Positions 23,967 through 34,796 of a stretch of DNA of 47,472 nucleotides are shown here, one piece after another. Position 1 is the stretch's first letter. Every line of letters starts with the position of its first letter. The DNA comes from Verrucomicrobiota bacterium (GTDB lineage: Bacteria > Verrucomicrobiota > Verrucomicrobiia > Chthoniobacterales > UBA10450), in the NCBI GenBank assembly GCA_003219415.1, contig QHOS01000021.1:1-47472 (forward strand), written 5' to 3'. Both the position numbers and the translations under genes were made by a program. Below the pieces are notes generated by a model that worked only from the letters and a program-made list of their open reading frames with translations, was not told the DNA's origin and made no database searches.

Positions 23967-24078
23967 TGTTAAAAGGTTAGAGAGTTAAAAAGTTGAGAAG
24001 TTACAAACCTACAGAGTTCCCGGGAAGGGAGCATCCCTTTAACGTCTTAACCCATTAACTATTCAAACGATTCAACTC
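23967..24078. repeat. Iterated-word element (GTTAAA/GTTGAG type) before uppP
   Basis: The left arm repeats GTTA/GTTG words (TGTTAAAAGGTTAGAGAG, then TTAAAAAGTTGAGAAGTTAC). The right arm holds the complementary words TTAAC, CTTAACC, ATTAAC and TTCAACTC. A CCCGGGAAGGGAGCATCCC hairpin lies between. The two arms could pair loosely. Confidence 0.45.
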
Positions 24079-24939
24079 ATGCACGAATATCTGCTGTCAG
24101 TCTTTCTCGGAATCGTCGAAGGGCTGACTGAATTTCTCCCAGTAAGCTCAACTGCGCATTTGCGTATCTGCGAAGCGTTGCTGCATATCGATCTTCACGA
24201 TGGCTTTTGGAAAATGTACACGATCGTTATCCAGCTCGGCGCGATTCTGGCGTTGCCGGTTTATTTTTGGCACCGCATCCTGGAGTTTGTTCGCACGTTC
24301 CCTAGAGGCGAGCGCGGCGATCGCACCATTTTGACAAATCCTCTAAGTCTTACCTTAATAGCGTTTGTTGTAACCGCAGTTCCAGCATGGGCACTTACGA
24401 AACAAATAGGCAAAAACCTGGAAAATCTCTGGGTGATGGCCTTCGCCCTGCTCATCGGCGGAATCGTGATGTGGATCGTTGATGCCGTCTTCACACGGCC
24501 ACGCACGATGCACATGGAAGAAATGACCCTGCCGCAGGCGATATGGATCGGTGCAGCGCAAATTCTTTCTGCTGTTTTCCCCGGTACTTCGCGTTCGATG
24601 TCCACCATCGCTGCCGGGCAAGTCGCCGGCCTGTCTCGTCCAGCGGCGCTGGAGTTTTCGTTTTTCTTATCGATGCCGACGATGGTCGTGGCTACGGGAT
24701 TTGACTTTTTGAAGACAGTGATGCCGCATCATCATGAAACGGATATTGCCCCGCTAGCGATGAATCTTCATGAATGGATCGTGCTCGGAATCGGATTTAT
24801 CATTTCGTTTTTCGTAGCACTGGCCGTGGTCGCATGGTTTATGAATTGGGTGCGGGCGCGCGGGTTTGTGCCGTTTGCCGTTTATCGGATTGTGCTCGGT
24901 ATCGGATTATTGACGCTGCTAATTCGCGGGATCATGTAA
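24079..24939 (+). CDS. uppP: Undecaprenyl-diphosphatase
   Basis: A 286-residue inner-membrane enzyme that dephosphorylates undecaprenyl diphosphate to recycle the cell-wall lipid carrier, giving bacitracin tolerance. The hallmark N-terminal motif GIVEGLTEFLPVSSTAHL and the second motif FPGTSRSMSTI are complete, with eight or so hydrophobic helices. UppS, which makes the same lipid carrier, is encoded 2.5 kb downstream. Confidence 0.95.
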   Translation: MHEYLLSVFLGIVEGLTEFLPVSSTAHLRICEALLHIDLHDGFWKMYTIVIQLGAILALPVYFWHRILEFVRTFPRGERGDRTILTNPLSLTLIAFVVTAVPAWALTKQIGKNLENLWVMAFALLIGGIVMWIVDAVFTRPRTMHMEEMTLPQAIWIGAAQILSAVFPGTSRSMSTIAAGQVAGLSRPAALEFSFFLSMPTMVVATGFDFLKTVMPHHHETDIAPLAMNLHEWIVLGIGFIISFFVALAVVAWFMNWVRARGFVPFAVYRIVLGIGLLTLLIRGIM

Positions 24940-24950
24940 ATCAATTACCG

Positions 24951-25358
24951 ATGGGGACCGACGTTATTTTTCCGGACCTGCAAAGCGCTGTTCTTTGCGA
25001 GGACGTACGCTGCGAGATCAACGGAATGCAAACTCTCGTTGGCGTGCTGAGTGTAATTCCTGCTCCCGCTCTGCCAATCAATTACATCCGGCTCTGCATC
25101 TGGACGCGGTGGTGCAGCGGCTCGGGCAAGTTTCGGCAAAAATCTCGCATTGTTGGCGTAGATGAGCAGCAGGTCATCGCGCAAGCGGAGGTTGAGTTCA
25201 ACCTAAAAGAGATGGAAGGGCACGCGACCAACGTCCATTATTTTGGCGGAGTGCAGTTTCAACAATACGGATTACATCACGTTGAGATTTTTCTGGAAAA
25301 CGAGTTAAAGATGCGTTTTCCGTTGCCTGTAATCCAGGTCACGCGGCCATCTGGTTAA
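24951..25358 (+). CDS. DUF6941-like hypothetical protein
   Basis: A 135-residue soluble protein without signal peptide. The segment SAVLCEDVRCEINGMQTLVGV is reminiscent of the DUF6941 family, whose role is unknown; the rest alternates beta-type stretches and ends with LHHVEIFLENELKMRFPL. I chose the ATG at 24951, 11 bp after uppP, because the longer frame (from 24774) would only add an out-of-frame copy of uppP. Likely co-transcribed with uppP. Confidence 0.7.
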   Translation: MGTDVIFPDLQSAVLCEDVRCEINGMQTLVGVLSVIPAPALPINYIRLCIWTRWCSGSGKFRQKSRIVGVDEQQVIAQAEVEFNLKEMEGHATNVHYFGGVQFQQYGLHHVEIFLENELKMRFPLPVIQVTRPSG

Positions 25359-25372
25359 GGTCGGAACGTCTT

Positions 25373-27408
<2,036 letters not shown>

Positions 27409-27410
27409 TC

Positions 27411-28127
27411 ATGCCATCGAACGTGAAGAGCGTTCCTCGTCACATTGCAATCATCATGGATGGTAACGGCCGATGGGCGAAGGGCCGCGGTTTTCCACGC
27501 ATCAAAGGACATGAAGCAGGTGCCCAGGCTGTTCGCGAGTGCGTAGAAGGCTGTGGCGAATTAAAGGTGGAGTATCTCACCCTTTACGCTTTCTCCGCTG
27601 AGAATTGGCAACGTCCCAAAAGTGAAGTGCTCGCGCTGATGCGTTTGCTCGACAAATTCCTAAAAGAGAAAACGCCGGAATTGATCGAGAAGAACGTGCG
27701 TCTTCAGGCGATTGGACGGTTGACTGATTTACCCGGGAGTTCGCAGGAACAACTTCATAAAACCATCGAGCAAACTGCCGGCAACACCGGTTTGACTCTT
27801 ATCCTCGCCCTTAGTTACGGCGGGCGTCTCGAAATCATTGATGGCATCAAAAGTTTGCTTCGTGCCGTCGAGCTGGGCCACATCGACAAGGCGATGATCG
27901 ACGTGGAGATGTTCAGTAAGCATCTCTACACGCGATACTATCCCGATCCGGATCTTCTTATTCGCACTTCGGGCGAAATGCGTTTGTCCAATTTCCTTCT
28001 TTGGCAAACGTCTTATACCGAGATGTACATCACGCCTAAACTGTGGCCCGACTTTACAAAGAAAGATCTCGTTGCTGCCGTGGAAGAATTTGGGCGCCGC
28101 CAACGCCGTTACGGAGTGGTCGTGTAG
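27411..28127 (+). CDS. uppS: Isoprenyl transferase (undecaprenyl diphosphate synthase)
   Basis: A 238-residue cis-prenyltransferase that elongates farnesyl diphosphate to the C55 cell-wall lipid carrier. The catalytic IIMDGNGRWAKGRG (Asp17), GHEAGAQAVRECV, TLYAFSAENWQRP and the C-terminal DLLIRTSGEMRLSNFLLWQ with TEMYITPKLWPDF are present. It is directly coupled to purA and followed 37 bp later by fabG. Confidence 0.96.
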   Translation: MPSNVKSVPRHIAIIMDGNGRWAKGRGFPRIKGHEAGAQAVRECVEGCGELKVEYLTLYAFSAENWQRPKSEVLALMRLLDKFLKEKTPELIEKNVRLQAIGRLTDLPGSSQEQLHKTIEQTAGNTGLTLILALSYGGRLEIIDGIKSLLRAVELGHIDKAMIDVEMFSKHLYTRYYPDPDLLIRTSGEMRLSNFLLWQTSYTEMYITPKLWPDFTKKDLVAAVEEFGRRQRRYGVVV

Positions 28128-28164
28128 CAATGTCGAAAGCTACCGTCTAAGATCGAAAGCCTGT

Positions 28165-28908
28165 ATGAGATTTGAGAATCAAGTTGCGATTGTAACCGGG
28201 GCAGGGCGGGGGATCGGACAAGCTATCGCCTTGCAACTGGCTAACGAGGGAGCGCGTATAGCCTGCGTGAGCCGCACAGACGCAAACGCAAAGAACGTCG
28301 CAAACCAGATCAATGCAATCCGCGCCAATGCAGCGAAAGGCTACGCGGTCGATGTCGCAGACCATAAAGCCGTTCAAAAAGTCGGCGCCGAGATTCTCAA
28401 CGATTTTGGCAGGGTCGACATTCTGGTTAACAATGCAGGCGTGACTCGTGACGGGCTGGCCATGCGAATGTCGCTCGAGGATTGGGATTCGGTCGTTAAC
28501 ACGAATTTGCGCGGCGCGTTCAGTTTTGTGCAGGCGATCATTCGCGCGATGATCAAACACCGCGGCGGTCGCATCATCAACATCAGTTCAGTTATCGGCT
28601 TGATGGGCAACGCCGGGCAGACAAACTACGCGGCCAGTAAAGCGGGCTTGATCGGTCTTACCAAGTCACTCGCCCGCGAGCTGGCGAGCCGCAATATCAC
28701 TGTCAATGCGGTAGCGCCCGGGTTCATCACGACAGACATGACTGCGGGTCTTTCCGATGAGATCAAGAATTCCATCCAATCAAAAATTCCGCTTGGCAAA
28801 ACGGGTACAGCCGAAGACATCGCCAACGCGGTGGCATTTCTTGCGTCGAGTGAAGCCAGCTACATCACCGGCCAAGTGTTGTGCGTCGACGGCGGGATCG
28901 TGATGTGA
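28165..28908 (+). CDS. fabG: 3-oxoacyl-[acyl-carrier-protein] reductase
   Basis: A 247-residue short-chain dehydrogenase/reductase of fatty-acid elongation. The NADPH motif TGAGRGIG (residues 11-18), NNAG (89-92), catalytic Ser142, Tyr155 and Lys159, and the C-terminal ITGQVLCVDGGIVM match FabG closely. The start at 28165 gives the standard MRFENQVAIVTG. It reads toward a minus-strand group of fatty-acid-like genes; whether it serves that pathway or general fatty-acid synthesis cannot be told from sequence. Confidence 0.93.
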   Translation: MRFENQVAIVTGAGRGIGQAIALQLANEGARIACVSRTDANAKNVANQINAIRANAAKGYAVDVADHKAVQKVGAEILNDFGRVDILVNNAGVTRDGLAMRMSLEDWDSVVNTNLRGAFSFVQAIIRAMIKHRGGRIINISSVIGLMGNAGQTNYAASKAGLIGLTKSLARELASRNITVNAVAPGFITTDMTAGLSDEIKNSIQSKIPLGKTGTAEDIANAVAFLASSEASYITGQVLCVDGGIVM

Positions 28909-28943
28909 GACGCGGTTGTAGCCACGGCTCCCTTAGGCGTCTC
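28907..28943. other. Inverted repeat at the 3' end of fabG
   Basis: GAGACGC (28907-28913) and GCGTCTC (28937-28943) flank GGTTGTAGCCACGGCTCCC-type sequence. It overlaps the fabG stop codon and lies between convergent genes, so a bidirectional transcript-end structure is possible. Confidence 0.45.
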
Positions 28944-28977
28944 GGACACAGTTCTCACCAGTATGCGGCTCCAGCAC

Positions 28978-29424
28978 TCACGTACGTTGCATGATAGTAA
29001 TGCGCCCATTTGCTAATAAACGGTTGCCGGCCGAAACACGGCACTCGTAAACGGTATTACTGCCTTCTCCAAACAAACGGTTGGCGGAAATCTGCAGCGG
29101 CGATCGGATGTCATCCAGGTGCGCCACATGCAAGCGCGCGTCGCGGAGTGCCGCCAGGTAGCCGGGTAGCGCGGTTGTGCCAACAGAGCGAGCGTGCAAT
29201 CCGCCGTGGACTGCCGCCGCTTGCGCGCCGTATTCGAAAGCGTGAAGCGCAGATAAATGTCCGTTGCGACGCAATGGATTAGCGGGATCACGGTGCGTGT
29301 TAGTGACGCATGTAATCGATCGATCATCCCATTGAGTTACCTGATCCAACAAACACATCAGACCAGAGTGCGGAATCAATGTGCGAATTTCTGCTTTGTT
29401 AATCGGCAGATCGTTAGGCATCAA
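28978..29424 (-). CDS. Hotdog-fold 3-hydroxyacyl-ACP dehydratase (ApeP-like)
   Basis: A 148-residue protein. LIPHSGLMCLLDQVTQWDD near the N-terminus (with the catalytic-type His) and the later HAFEYGAQAAAVHGG fit the ApeP/FabZ-like hotdog dehydratases of aryl polyene clusters. It would dehydrate a carrier-bound 3-hydroxyacyl chain. It is the last gene of a five-gene minus-strand group. The start at 29424 is followed by an ATG two codons later; either is possible. Confidence 0.75.
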   Translation of the reverse strand: MMPNDLPINKAEIRTLIPHSGLMCLLDQVTQWDDRSITCVTNTHRDPANPLRRNGHLSALHAFEYGAQAAAVHGGLHARSVGTTALPGYLAALRDARLHVAHLDDIRSPLQISANRLFGEGSNTVYECRVSAGNRLLANGRITIMQRT

Positions 29425-29507
29425 ACAGACCTAAGTGATTTATAGAGATGCGACCGGGTTACATCGGAGCATGCACATAGGTGTAATCCTCGAAACCCAG
29501 TAACGTT

Positions 29508-30443
29508 TTAACGCCGTGGAGGCTGGTTCCAAAAAGGATAGAAGTTAAACCAATTGTAAGGCGCAATGCGCGCGTAATGCTCCAGGCGCCCGGCGTAGCG
29601 CTGCATCCACAGCTGGATCTCCTCAGCCCGACGGTCGCGATCCAATGTGATCGCGTCGGCAAAATGTTCGAAGTAAATTTCGTAGCGATTCCCGCCGCGG
29701 TAGAGACCGAAAAACAAAATAACGGGACAATGCGTCATGGCGGCAAGCACGATTGGGCCGACCGGAAACGCTGCTGGACGGCCAAGGAATTGGCATTGGG
29801 TTGTTTTACCATCGCTCGACACCCGGTCGCCTAGAGTGCCGACGAAGAATCCTGCATCTAAATTTTCCTTAACCGTCAGCAAAGTATCCACCCGATCCGG
29901 CGCGATTACGGTGCTGGCGATCACCGGATTCAGCGCATCCAAAAACCCGGTGATATTTTGATTGTGCGTTGGGTCCATTAAAACCTTGAGCGGAAAGTTT
30001 CCCTGCATCACGCCCAGAGCGCGCAACACCTCGAAGCTTCCCAAATGTGAACCCAAAAGGATGCAGCCCTTTCCGCTTTCCATCCGACCGTGAAGGACTT
30101 CTTTGCCGTGAAGCTCCAGGTCAAAACGCTGGAACTCCCCGCGCAACAGGTAAAGGCGATCCAGGATTGTCGCGGCGAAGCAATGAAAATGACGAAACAC
30201 ATTCCACCAGTGCGCTGGGTAGCCTCGGATTTGCTTAAGATATTGGTACGAGGTTCGACGCGCCGCGTGTGCAGTAATTACAAAATAAGATGTGATCGGG
30301 TATAACAGCAGCCTTCCTGCCCAACGCCCGATGCGCGTTGCGATCCACGCGAGCAATCGCAGCGAAGGGAGTGTGCCGCGTTCCGGCAACGCCGACCAAC
30401 GCGCCGCCTCCGGGGTTTTCGTCTCGAGAACGTCCGAAGTCAT
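29508..30443 (-). CDS. LpxL/HtrB-family acyltransferase
   Basis: A 311-residue membrane-associated acyltransferase. The family motif H-X4-E is present in GSHLGSFEVLR; GDRVSSDGKTTQCQFLGRPAAFPVGP is the second conserved block. A hydrophobic anchor lies near residues 35-58. The family adds acyl chains to lipid A; homologues in aryl polyene clusters act on a different lipid acceptor, which may apply here. Its start overlaps the end of the methyltransferase gene by 4 bp (ATGA type), so the two are translationally coupled. Confidence 0.85.
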   Translation of the reverse strand: MTSDVLETKTPEAARWSALPERGTLPSLRLLAWIATRIGRWAGRLLLYPITSYFVITAHAARRTSYQYLKQIRGYPAHWWNVFRHFHCFAATILDRLYLLRGEFQRFDLELHGKEVLHGRMESGKGCILLGSHLGSFEVLRALGVMQGNFPLKVLMDPTHNQNITGFLDALNPVIASTVIAPDRVDTLLTVKENLDAGFFVGTLGDRVSSDGKTTQCQFLGRPAAFPVGPIVLAAMTHCPVILFFGLYRGGNRYEIYFEHFADAITLDRDRRAEEIQLWMQRYAGRLEHYARIAPYNWFNFYPFWNQPPRR

Positions 30444-31678
30444 TTGTCAGACGCGACGTTTTGTCCGCAAATTGCACCAGTAAAAAAGTGGGGATAAATC
30501 TCGCGAATGCGATCGATATCGGGCGCAACTTCGACGCGCTGAAGGCCCGCGCGAGTAAACGCGCACCGCCACTGCTCGGCAGTCAAAAAGCCTGGATTCG
30601 GCCGAACCTCTGGATCTGTCTGGACATTTGTAAAACTCTCAAGAATTTGAAACATCAGCTCGGGATAGATTGGTTGATTGAAATAGGGGCGCAGGCATTC
30701 GCCGATGACGAGCCATCCGTCGCTGGCAAGAGCCGAGCGCGCTTCGTTCAAACTAAACAGGAGATCCCTGGAGATATGCATTACGTTAACGGCGTATACC
30801 AGATCGAATTCACCTGGGTTAATGCCCTGAGTGCTCCAAGGCGCATCGAGATTGAGCGCGGCCCATTCAAGCGACAGGTCAGGATACTGCCTTGCGAGTT
30901 TGCGTTGGCCACATCGCAGAAAGAACGCGTTTGGCTCTGTGACAAGATAACGTTCCACTCGTGGCAAAAGCCCTCGTTCATCAAATATGCGTAGCAAAAT
31001 TTCGCTGGCGCTGCCGGGGCCCGCACCGATCTCTAAAATTCGAAGCGTATGCTGAGTGGAAACACGCTCAGCGGCAAGTGCCGCGCCCACCCAGTTGTTT
31101 ACGGCATAGGTTAAATTGTCGTTGTGAAAATAATTCAGCCACAGCGGCACGCCTTGCGGACCGAGCAAATTGCGATCACCACTTTGTTCGCCATTGGCCA
31201 CAACTGGATACAGGCTCGCGGCGTGATCGAGTAAATCCAAAGTCGCCGCGTTCGCAGGATCAATTTGCAGACCTGCCGCACGCAGGCCTTCGAGATCGGG
31301 TTTCCGCAACGTGTACCGCAGATGGTACAAACGAGTGTTCCCGTCGGTCCGTGCCTCAACGCATTCGATTTCGACCAGACGTTCCAGGATCCAATGTAAT
31401 GCGAACTTGAAAGAGGGCTGAAACGAAAGGCGACTACACAAGTCATCGACCGATCGCCACTGGCCGAGGTGGTCGACCAGATTCAACCGGCGCGCCAGAT
31501 CGATAGCCATTTCGACGCTGTAACGCTCCATCAGTTCAATGCTTTGATAGAGTCGCTCACTGAATACTTGAGGTGGGTATCCCTTCAGGTATTCAGCCAG
31601 ACGCGGATCGCTTGGTTGTACCTTAAATGTTTGTCCGTCGGAGAGTGGCTCGTTCACGAAGTCCCCTTTGTCCTGCAA
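30440..31678 (-). CDS. SAM-dependent methyltransferase
   Basis: A 412-residue class I methyltransferase. The SAM-binding motif I is LEILEIGAGPGSAS-like (RILEIGAGPGSASE, about residue 215), followed by VERYLVTEPN and FDLVYAVNVMHISRD. The N-terminal ~190 residues hold a helical region with a winged-helix look, as in methyltransferases and methyltransferase domains of polyketide systems. The substrate is unknown; a carrier-bound acyl or aryl group is a reasonable guess given its neighbours. It overlaps the dehydratase gene upstream by 25 bp. Confidence 0.82.
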   Translation of the reverse strand: MQDKGDFVNEPLSDGQTFKVQPSDPRLAEYLKGYPPQVFSERLYQSIELMERYSVEMAIDLARRLNLVDHLGQWRSVDDLCSRLSFQPSFKFALHWILERLVEIECVEARTDGNTRLYHLRYTLRKPDLEGLRAAGLQIDPANAATLDLLDHAASLYPVVANGEQSGDRNLLGPQGVPLWLNYFHNDNLTYAVNNWVGAALAAERVSTQHTLRILEIGAGPGSASEILLRIFDERGLLPRVERYLVTEPNAFFLRCGQRKLARQYPDLSLEWAALNLDAPWSTQGINPGEFDLVYAVNVMHISRDLLFSLNEARSALASDGWLVIGECLRPYFNQPIYPELMFQILESFTNVQTDPEVRPNPGFLTAEQWRCAFTRAGLQRVEVAPDIDRIREIYPHFFTGAICGQNVASDK

Positions 31679-31974
31679 TAAACTTCAAGTTGGCCCTCAG
31701 CTATTACGCGCCCTTCGATGCGGCAGCAAAAATTGACTTCACTCGTGTCATCATTGTTCGCGGAAAAGCAAATCGTAAACTGCTGTTCGGGCTTTAGTGG
31801 CTGCAGAAACTTAACCGTCCGGATCGCAGCAAGCTCATAGTCTTTCTGCCAATCAAGCAACGCTGCGCGCACTTCATCGAGGATCAATACGCCCGGCACG
31901 AGAGGCGCGTCTGGAAAATGCCCAGGCAAGCTGGGATGATCGGCGGTAATCGCGCAGCGCACTTCAAAGGTCAT
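31654..31974 (-). CDS. Hotdog-fold dehydratase (ApeI/FabA-Z-like)
   Basis: A 106-residue single hotdog domain. The motif DHPSLPGHFPDAPLVPGVLILDEV is the hallmark of FabZ/ApeI-type dehydratases, with the catalytic His in GHFP. I chose the ATG at 31974 (MTFEV); a TTG at 32016 would add 14 residues. The C-terminus overlaps the methyltransferase start. Confidence 0.78.
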   Translation of the reverse strand: MTFEVRCAITADHPSLPGHFPDAPLVPGVLILDEVRAALLDWQKDYELAAIRTVKFLQPLKPEQQFTICFSANNDDTSEVNFCCRIEGRVIAEGQLEVYCRTKGTS

Positions 31975-32091
31975 GTCAGCGAAGTTTTCCTCATGCCAGC
32001 AGTTCCAGCAACTCAAGCAGCCATTCTTCCAAGAGTGCGGCCTAATCGTAACCCAGCGTGGCGGGAAAGTCGGGCGCCCGAGTTCTTTGCC

Positions 32092-33417
32092 CTACCTCTT
32101 AACCAGTTTTTCCGCTCGAGCGCTCGATGTACGTTTCCTGCCCACGGCCAGGCCAAACCGATCGCAATAGGCCGCAAATCGAGCGGCGCTCTCTGCTTCT
32201 TGCACCCCAAACTGTGAGAGATCGTACCGATGAAGCTTATATCGGTCCTCCGGCTGGCTCGCCAGCGCTCGACGCATCCGTTGCTCCACTTTCTGGGACA
32301 ACGACCAACCGAAGTGCGCATAAATGCGTCGCACCGCTACGAGTGGGTCGTGGCGGATCTCAACATAATTTATGTCGCAAATGCGATGCTCTGCTAATCG
32401 ACCGCGCTCTTGCAAGAATCTATCCAGTGTTTTCGACCAGTAGTCGATAGCCTCGCGGCAAACTATTTGTGGATCGACCGCATCGCTAAATACGCGCCGA
32501 AGAATCGTTATGAGGCTGGATACCGAAGCCATGGCATCGAGCGGCGCTCGGTGGGTCTGGACGAAAAGCGCATCAGGGTAAACATCCAGCAGAATTGGCA
32601 GGGCAAACATGTGCGTGGGGGCCTTGAGCACCCAACGCCGCGCACTGCGCCGGACCTGCAGATGTTGAAGAAAACGGCGATGATATTCGTACGCCGGTCG
32701 CAAATCCTGGTGAAAGAACCACGCCCGATACGAAGGCACGTAATACATCGCGTCGAACTGATCACTCATAAACGTGGGCGCCATGAGACTGACACATTCT
32801 TGCGGAAGCTCTGCACCAACCGGGTGGACTTGGCGAAATGTGGGCGCCAACCAGTTGAAGCAATTACAACTGCTAATTGCCCGTTGAATTCGTCGCTTCT
32901 CATTATCGCCGGTAGGTGGGGACGGCGTCATGACTTCCCAGGTGAGGGGAATTCGGTGCTCGGGATCCAAAGCGAGCAGGGTGTGCAAGAGGGTCGTACC
33001 GCTGCGTGGCAAACCAACGATGAACAGCGGGTCGCGAATTTCTTGTCGCACGATGCTTGGATACGCCTTCCGATCCCATTGCATGAACAAGCGTGAACAC
33101 AACGTCCGTATGAGATCGGCCCGAAGGACAATTCTTCCGATCAGGTTGAGTTGGGACTCGCGCTGGCAAGAATCGATCAATCGTGCGAGGCCCTCGAAAA
33201 AATCGCCGCCGCCAAAATCATCAAGACCGCAACGGCGCTTTGCCGTCTTGATCAAATCAACTGCTCGAATGGGAGCGCGTGGAATTCGGCTTTTGTCCAG
33301 CAAGGTGCCACAGCCGTTGAGAAGACGCACTGGTAAGATCGGGCGAGTTTGATCAAGAGTCGTGGTGGAGGAATTCATTCCTGACAAGGATTGTTGTTGT
33401 TCTGCCAGATTCGGCAA
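32092..33417 (-). CDS. Sulfotransferase family protein
   Basis: A 441-residue PAPS-dependent sulfotransferase. The 5'-phosphosulfate loop FIVGLPRSGTTLLHTLL (about residues 132-148) and the 3'-phosphate region with WVLKAPTHMF and FVQTHRAPLDAMASVSSL are clear. It would move a sulfo group from PAPS to a hydroxyl or amine on an unknown acceptor. It is the first gene of the minus-strand lipid-type group, so a lipid or polyene acceptor is plausible. The start may be the one at 33417 or the ATG at 33378. Confidence 0.87.
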   Translation of the reverse strand: MPNLAEQQQSLSGMNSSTTTLDQTRPILPVRLLNGCGTLLDKSRIPRAPIRAVDLIKTAKRRCGLDDFGGGDFFEGLARLIDSCQRESQLNLIGRIVLRADLIRTLCSRLFMQWDRKAYPSIVRQEIRDPLFIVGLPRSGTTLLHTLLALDPEHRIPLTWEVMTPSPPTGDNEKRRIQRAISSCNCFNWLAPTFRQVHPVGAELPQECVSLMAPTFMSDQFDAMYYVPSYRAWFFHQDLRPAYEYHRRFLQHLQVRRSARRWVLKAPTHMFALPILLDVYPDALFVQTHRAPLDAMASVSSLITILRRVFSDAVDPQIVCREAIDYWSKTLDRFLQERGRLAEHRICDINYVEIRHDPLVAVRRIYAHFGWSLSQKVEQRMRRALASQPEDRYKLHRYDLSQFGVQEAESAARFAAYCDRFGLAVGRKRTSSARAEKLVKR

Positions 33418-33480
33418 CCGTTGGCTACTAAGACTTTAGGGCAATATTAGCGCAAAAAAGAACAGAGGAGACATCTCGAG

Positions 33481-33514
33481 CGGTTGCACCATTCTGACGG
33501 TTGCACCGTTCTGA
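33481..33514 (+). promoter_or_regulatory. Tandem 17-bp repeats upstream of msrA
   Basis: CGGTTGCACCATTCTGA (33481-33497) is followed at once by CGGTTGCACCGTTCTGA (33498-33514), differing at one base. The pair ends 22 bp before the msrA ATG and lies 63 bp from the divergent sulfotransferase gene, a good position for a regulator binding site. Confidence 0.55.
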
Positions 33515-33536
33515 TAATCGTTCCACTTTGCTTCTG

Positions 33537-34013
33537 ATGAGAACGGAAAAGGCAATGTTCGGGGCAGGCTGTTTTTGGGGAGTAGAAGAAACTTTCCGCA
33601 ATTTGAAGGGCATCTTGTCTACAGCAGTCGGTTACGCTGGCGGAACGAAAGAGAATCCGACCTACGAAGATGTTTGCACTGACAGGACCGGCCACGCCGA
33701 AGTCGTGGAAGTGGAGTTCGATCCATCACAAATCGCGTACGATGAACTTTTGGACGTTTTCTGGTCGAACCACAATCCCACGACATTGAACCGGCAGGGT
33801 CCCGATGTTGGAACGCAGTATCGCTCAGTAATTTTTTATCATTCGCCCGAGCAAAAATCGGCGGCGGAAACATCCAGGGAAAAGATTAATATGAGCGGAC
33901 GTTTTCGCCGGCCAGTGGTAACGCAAATTGAACCTGCGCCGGCGTTCTGGCGCGCAGAAGAATATCATCAGCGTTATCTGGAAAAGCGCGGACAGTCACA
34001 TTGCGCGATCTGA
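33537..34013 (+). CDS. msrA: Peptide-methionine (S)-S-oxide reductase
   Basis: A 158-residue cytoplasmic repair enzyme that reduces methionine-S-sulfoxide. The active site is GAGCFWG (Cys12), with [18 protein letters not shown] and [13 protein letters not shown] conserved; a C-terminal Cys in SHCAI may resolve the disulfide. The ATG at 33537 is preferred, giving the short N-terminus usual in bacteria; an earlier frame start exists at 33501. It is followed 12 bp later by the phosphogluconolactonase gene; their NADPH link may explain the pairing. Confidence 0.94.
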   Translation: MRTEKAMFGAGCFWGVEETFRNLKGILSTAVGYAGGTKENPTYEDVCTDRTGHAEVVEVEFDPSQIAYDELLDVFWSNHNPTTLNRQGPDVGTQYRSVIFYHSPEQKSAAETSREKINMSGRFRRPVVTQIEPAPAFWRAEEYHQRYLEKRGQSHCAI

Positions 34014-34025
34014 TTTTAATCGCGA

Positions 34026-34715
34026 ATGGATCGGCAGGTAATTCGAACGAAGAACTTCGCTGTCGACGCTGCCCAGTTCATTCTTGACCAGGCGCATAAC
34101 GCCCTTGGTGAACGCAACGAATTCCGGCTTGCGCTCTCCGGTGGGAACACTCCCGCTCCGGTTTATACCCGGCTTGCCGCAATCGGGCACGATCTGCCGT
34201 GGGATTTGACCCGAATTACATTCGGAGACGAGCGGTGCGTCCCCCCGGATGATCGACAGAGCAATTTCAGAATGGCCTGGGAAACTCTTCTCGCGCCCGC
34301 CGCGGTTCCTGAGAAATCAATCCTGCGCATGCGCGGTGAAATCGATCCACAAACGGCGGCGCAGGAATATCAGGATCAACTCGATTTTTTGGCCGCGCAG
34401 CGAGGCGAACCCATTTATCGCCATGATCTGATTCTTCTCGGCCTCGGGGATGATGGCCACACGGCGTCGCTTTTTCCTGGCACTGCTGCGTTAGATGAAA
34501 CGATAAGGCGAGTGGTCGCGAACTTTGTTCCAAAGTTAGATGCCTGGCGATTGACATTCACGTTACCGCTCATCAATCACGCACGGCACATCTGTTTCCT
34601 GGTCGGCGCGGCGAAAAACGCTGATTTAATCGGGCGCGTCCTCGAAGGGGACCCGCAATTTCCAGCGTCGAGAGTCAATCCGTCAGCTGGCGAGGTGACG
34701 TGGATTATCGGCTAA
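34026..34715 (+). CDS. pgl: 6-phosphogluconolactonase
   Basis: A 229-residue enzyme of the oxidative pentose phosphate pathway (DevB/SOL type) that hydrolyses 6-phosphogluconolactone. LALSGGNTPAPVY, ITFGDERCVPPDDRQSNFRM and LLGLGDDGHTASLFPG are the family motifs. It probably shares a transcript with msrA; glucose-6-phosphate dehydrogenase is not in the window. Confidence 0.94.
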   Translation: MDRQVIRTKNFAVDAAQFILDQAHNALGERNEFRLALSGGNTPAPVYTRLAAIGHDLPWDLTRITFGDERCVPPDDRQSNFRMAWETLLAPAAVPEKSILRMRGEIDPQTAAQEYQDQLDFLAAQRGEPIYRHDLILLGLGDDGHTASLFPGTAALDETIRRVVANFVPKLDAWRLTFTLPLINHARHICFLVGAAKNADLIGRVLEGDPQFPASRVNPSAGEVTWIIG

Positions 34716-34726
34716 TGATTTTCAGG

Positions 34727-34790
34727 CGCCCGTAATTCGAAAATTGAGATTCGTGACTCGATTCACGATTTAACAATTCAACGATGTGAC
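34727..34790. repeat. AT-rich hairpin/iterated-word spacer between convergent genes
   Basis: TCGTGA (34751-34756) and TCACGA (34763-34768) form a hairpin; around it run GAATT, AATTGA and CAATTCAA words, complementary in style on the two sides. It may terminate both convergent genes. Confidence 0.4.
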
Positions 34791-34796
34791 GCATTA

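Noticed and set aside
28978-33417. A complete aryl polyene biosynthetic cluster
   Set aside because: No ketosynthase, chain-length factor, carrier protein or ammonia-lyase gene is present, so only a partial or related tailoring operon can be claimed.
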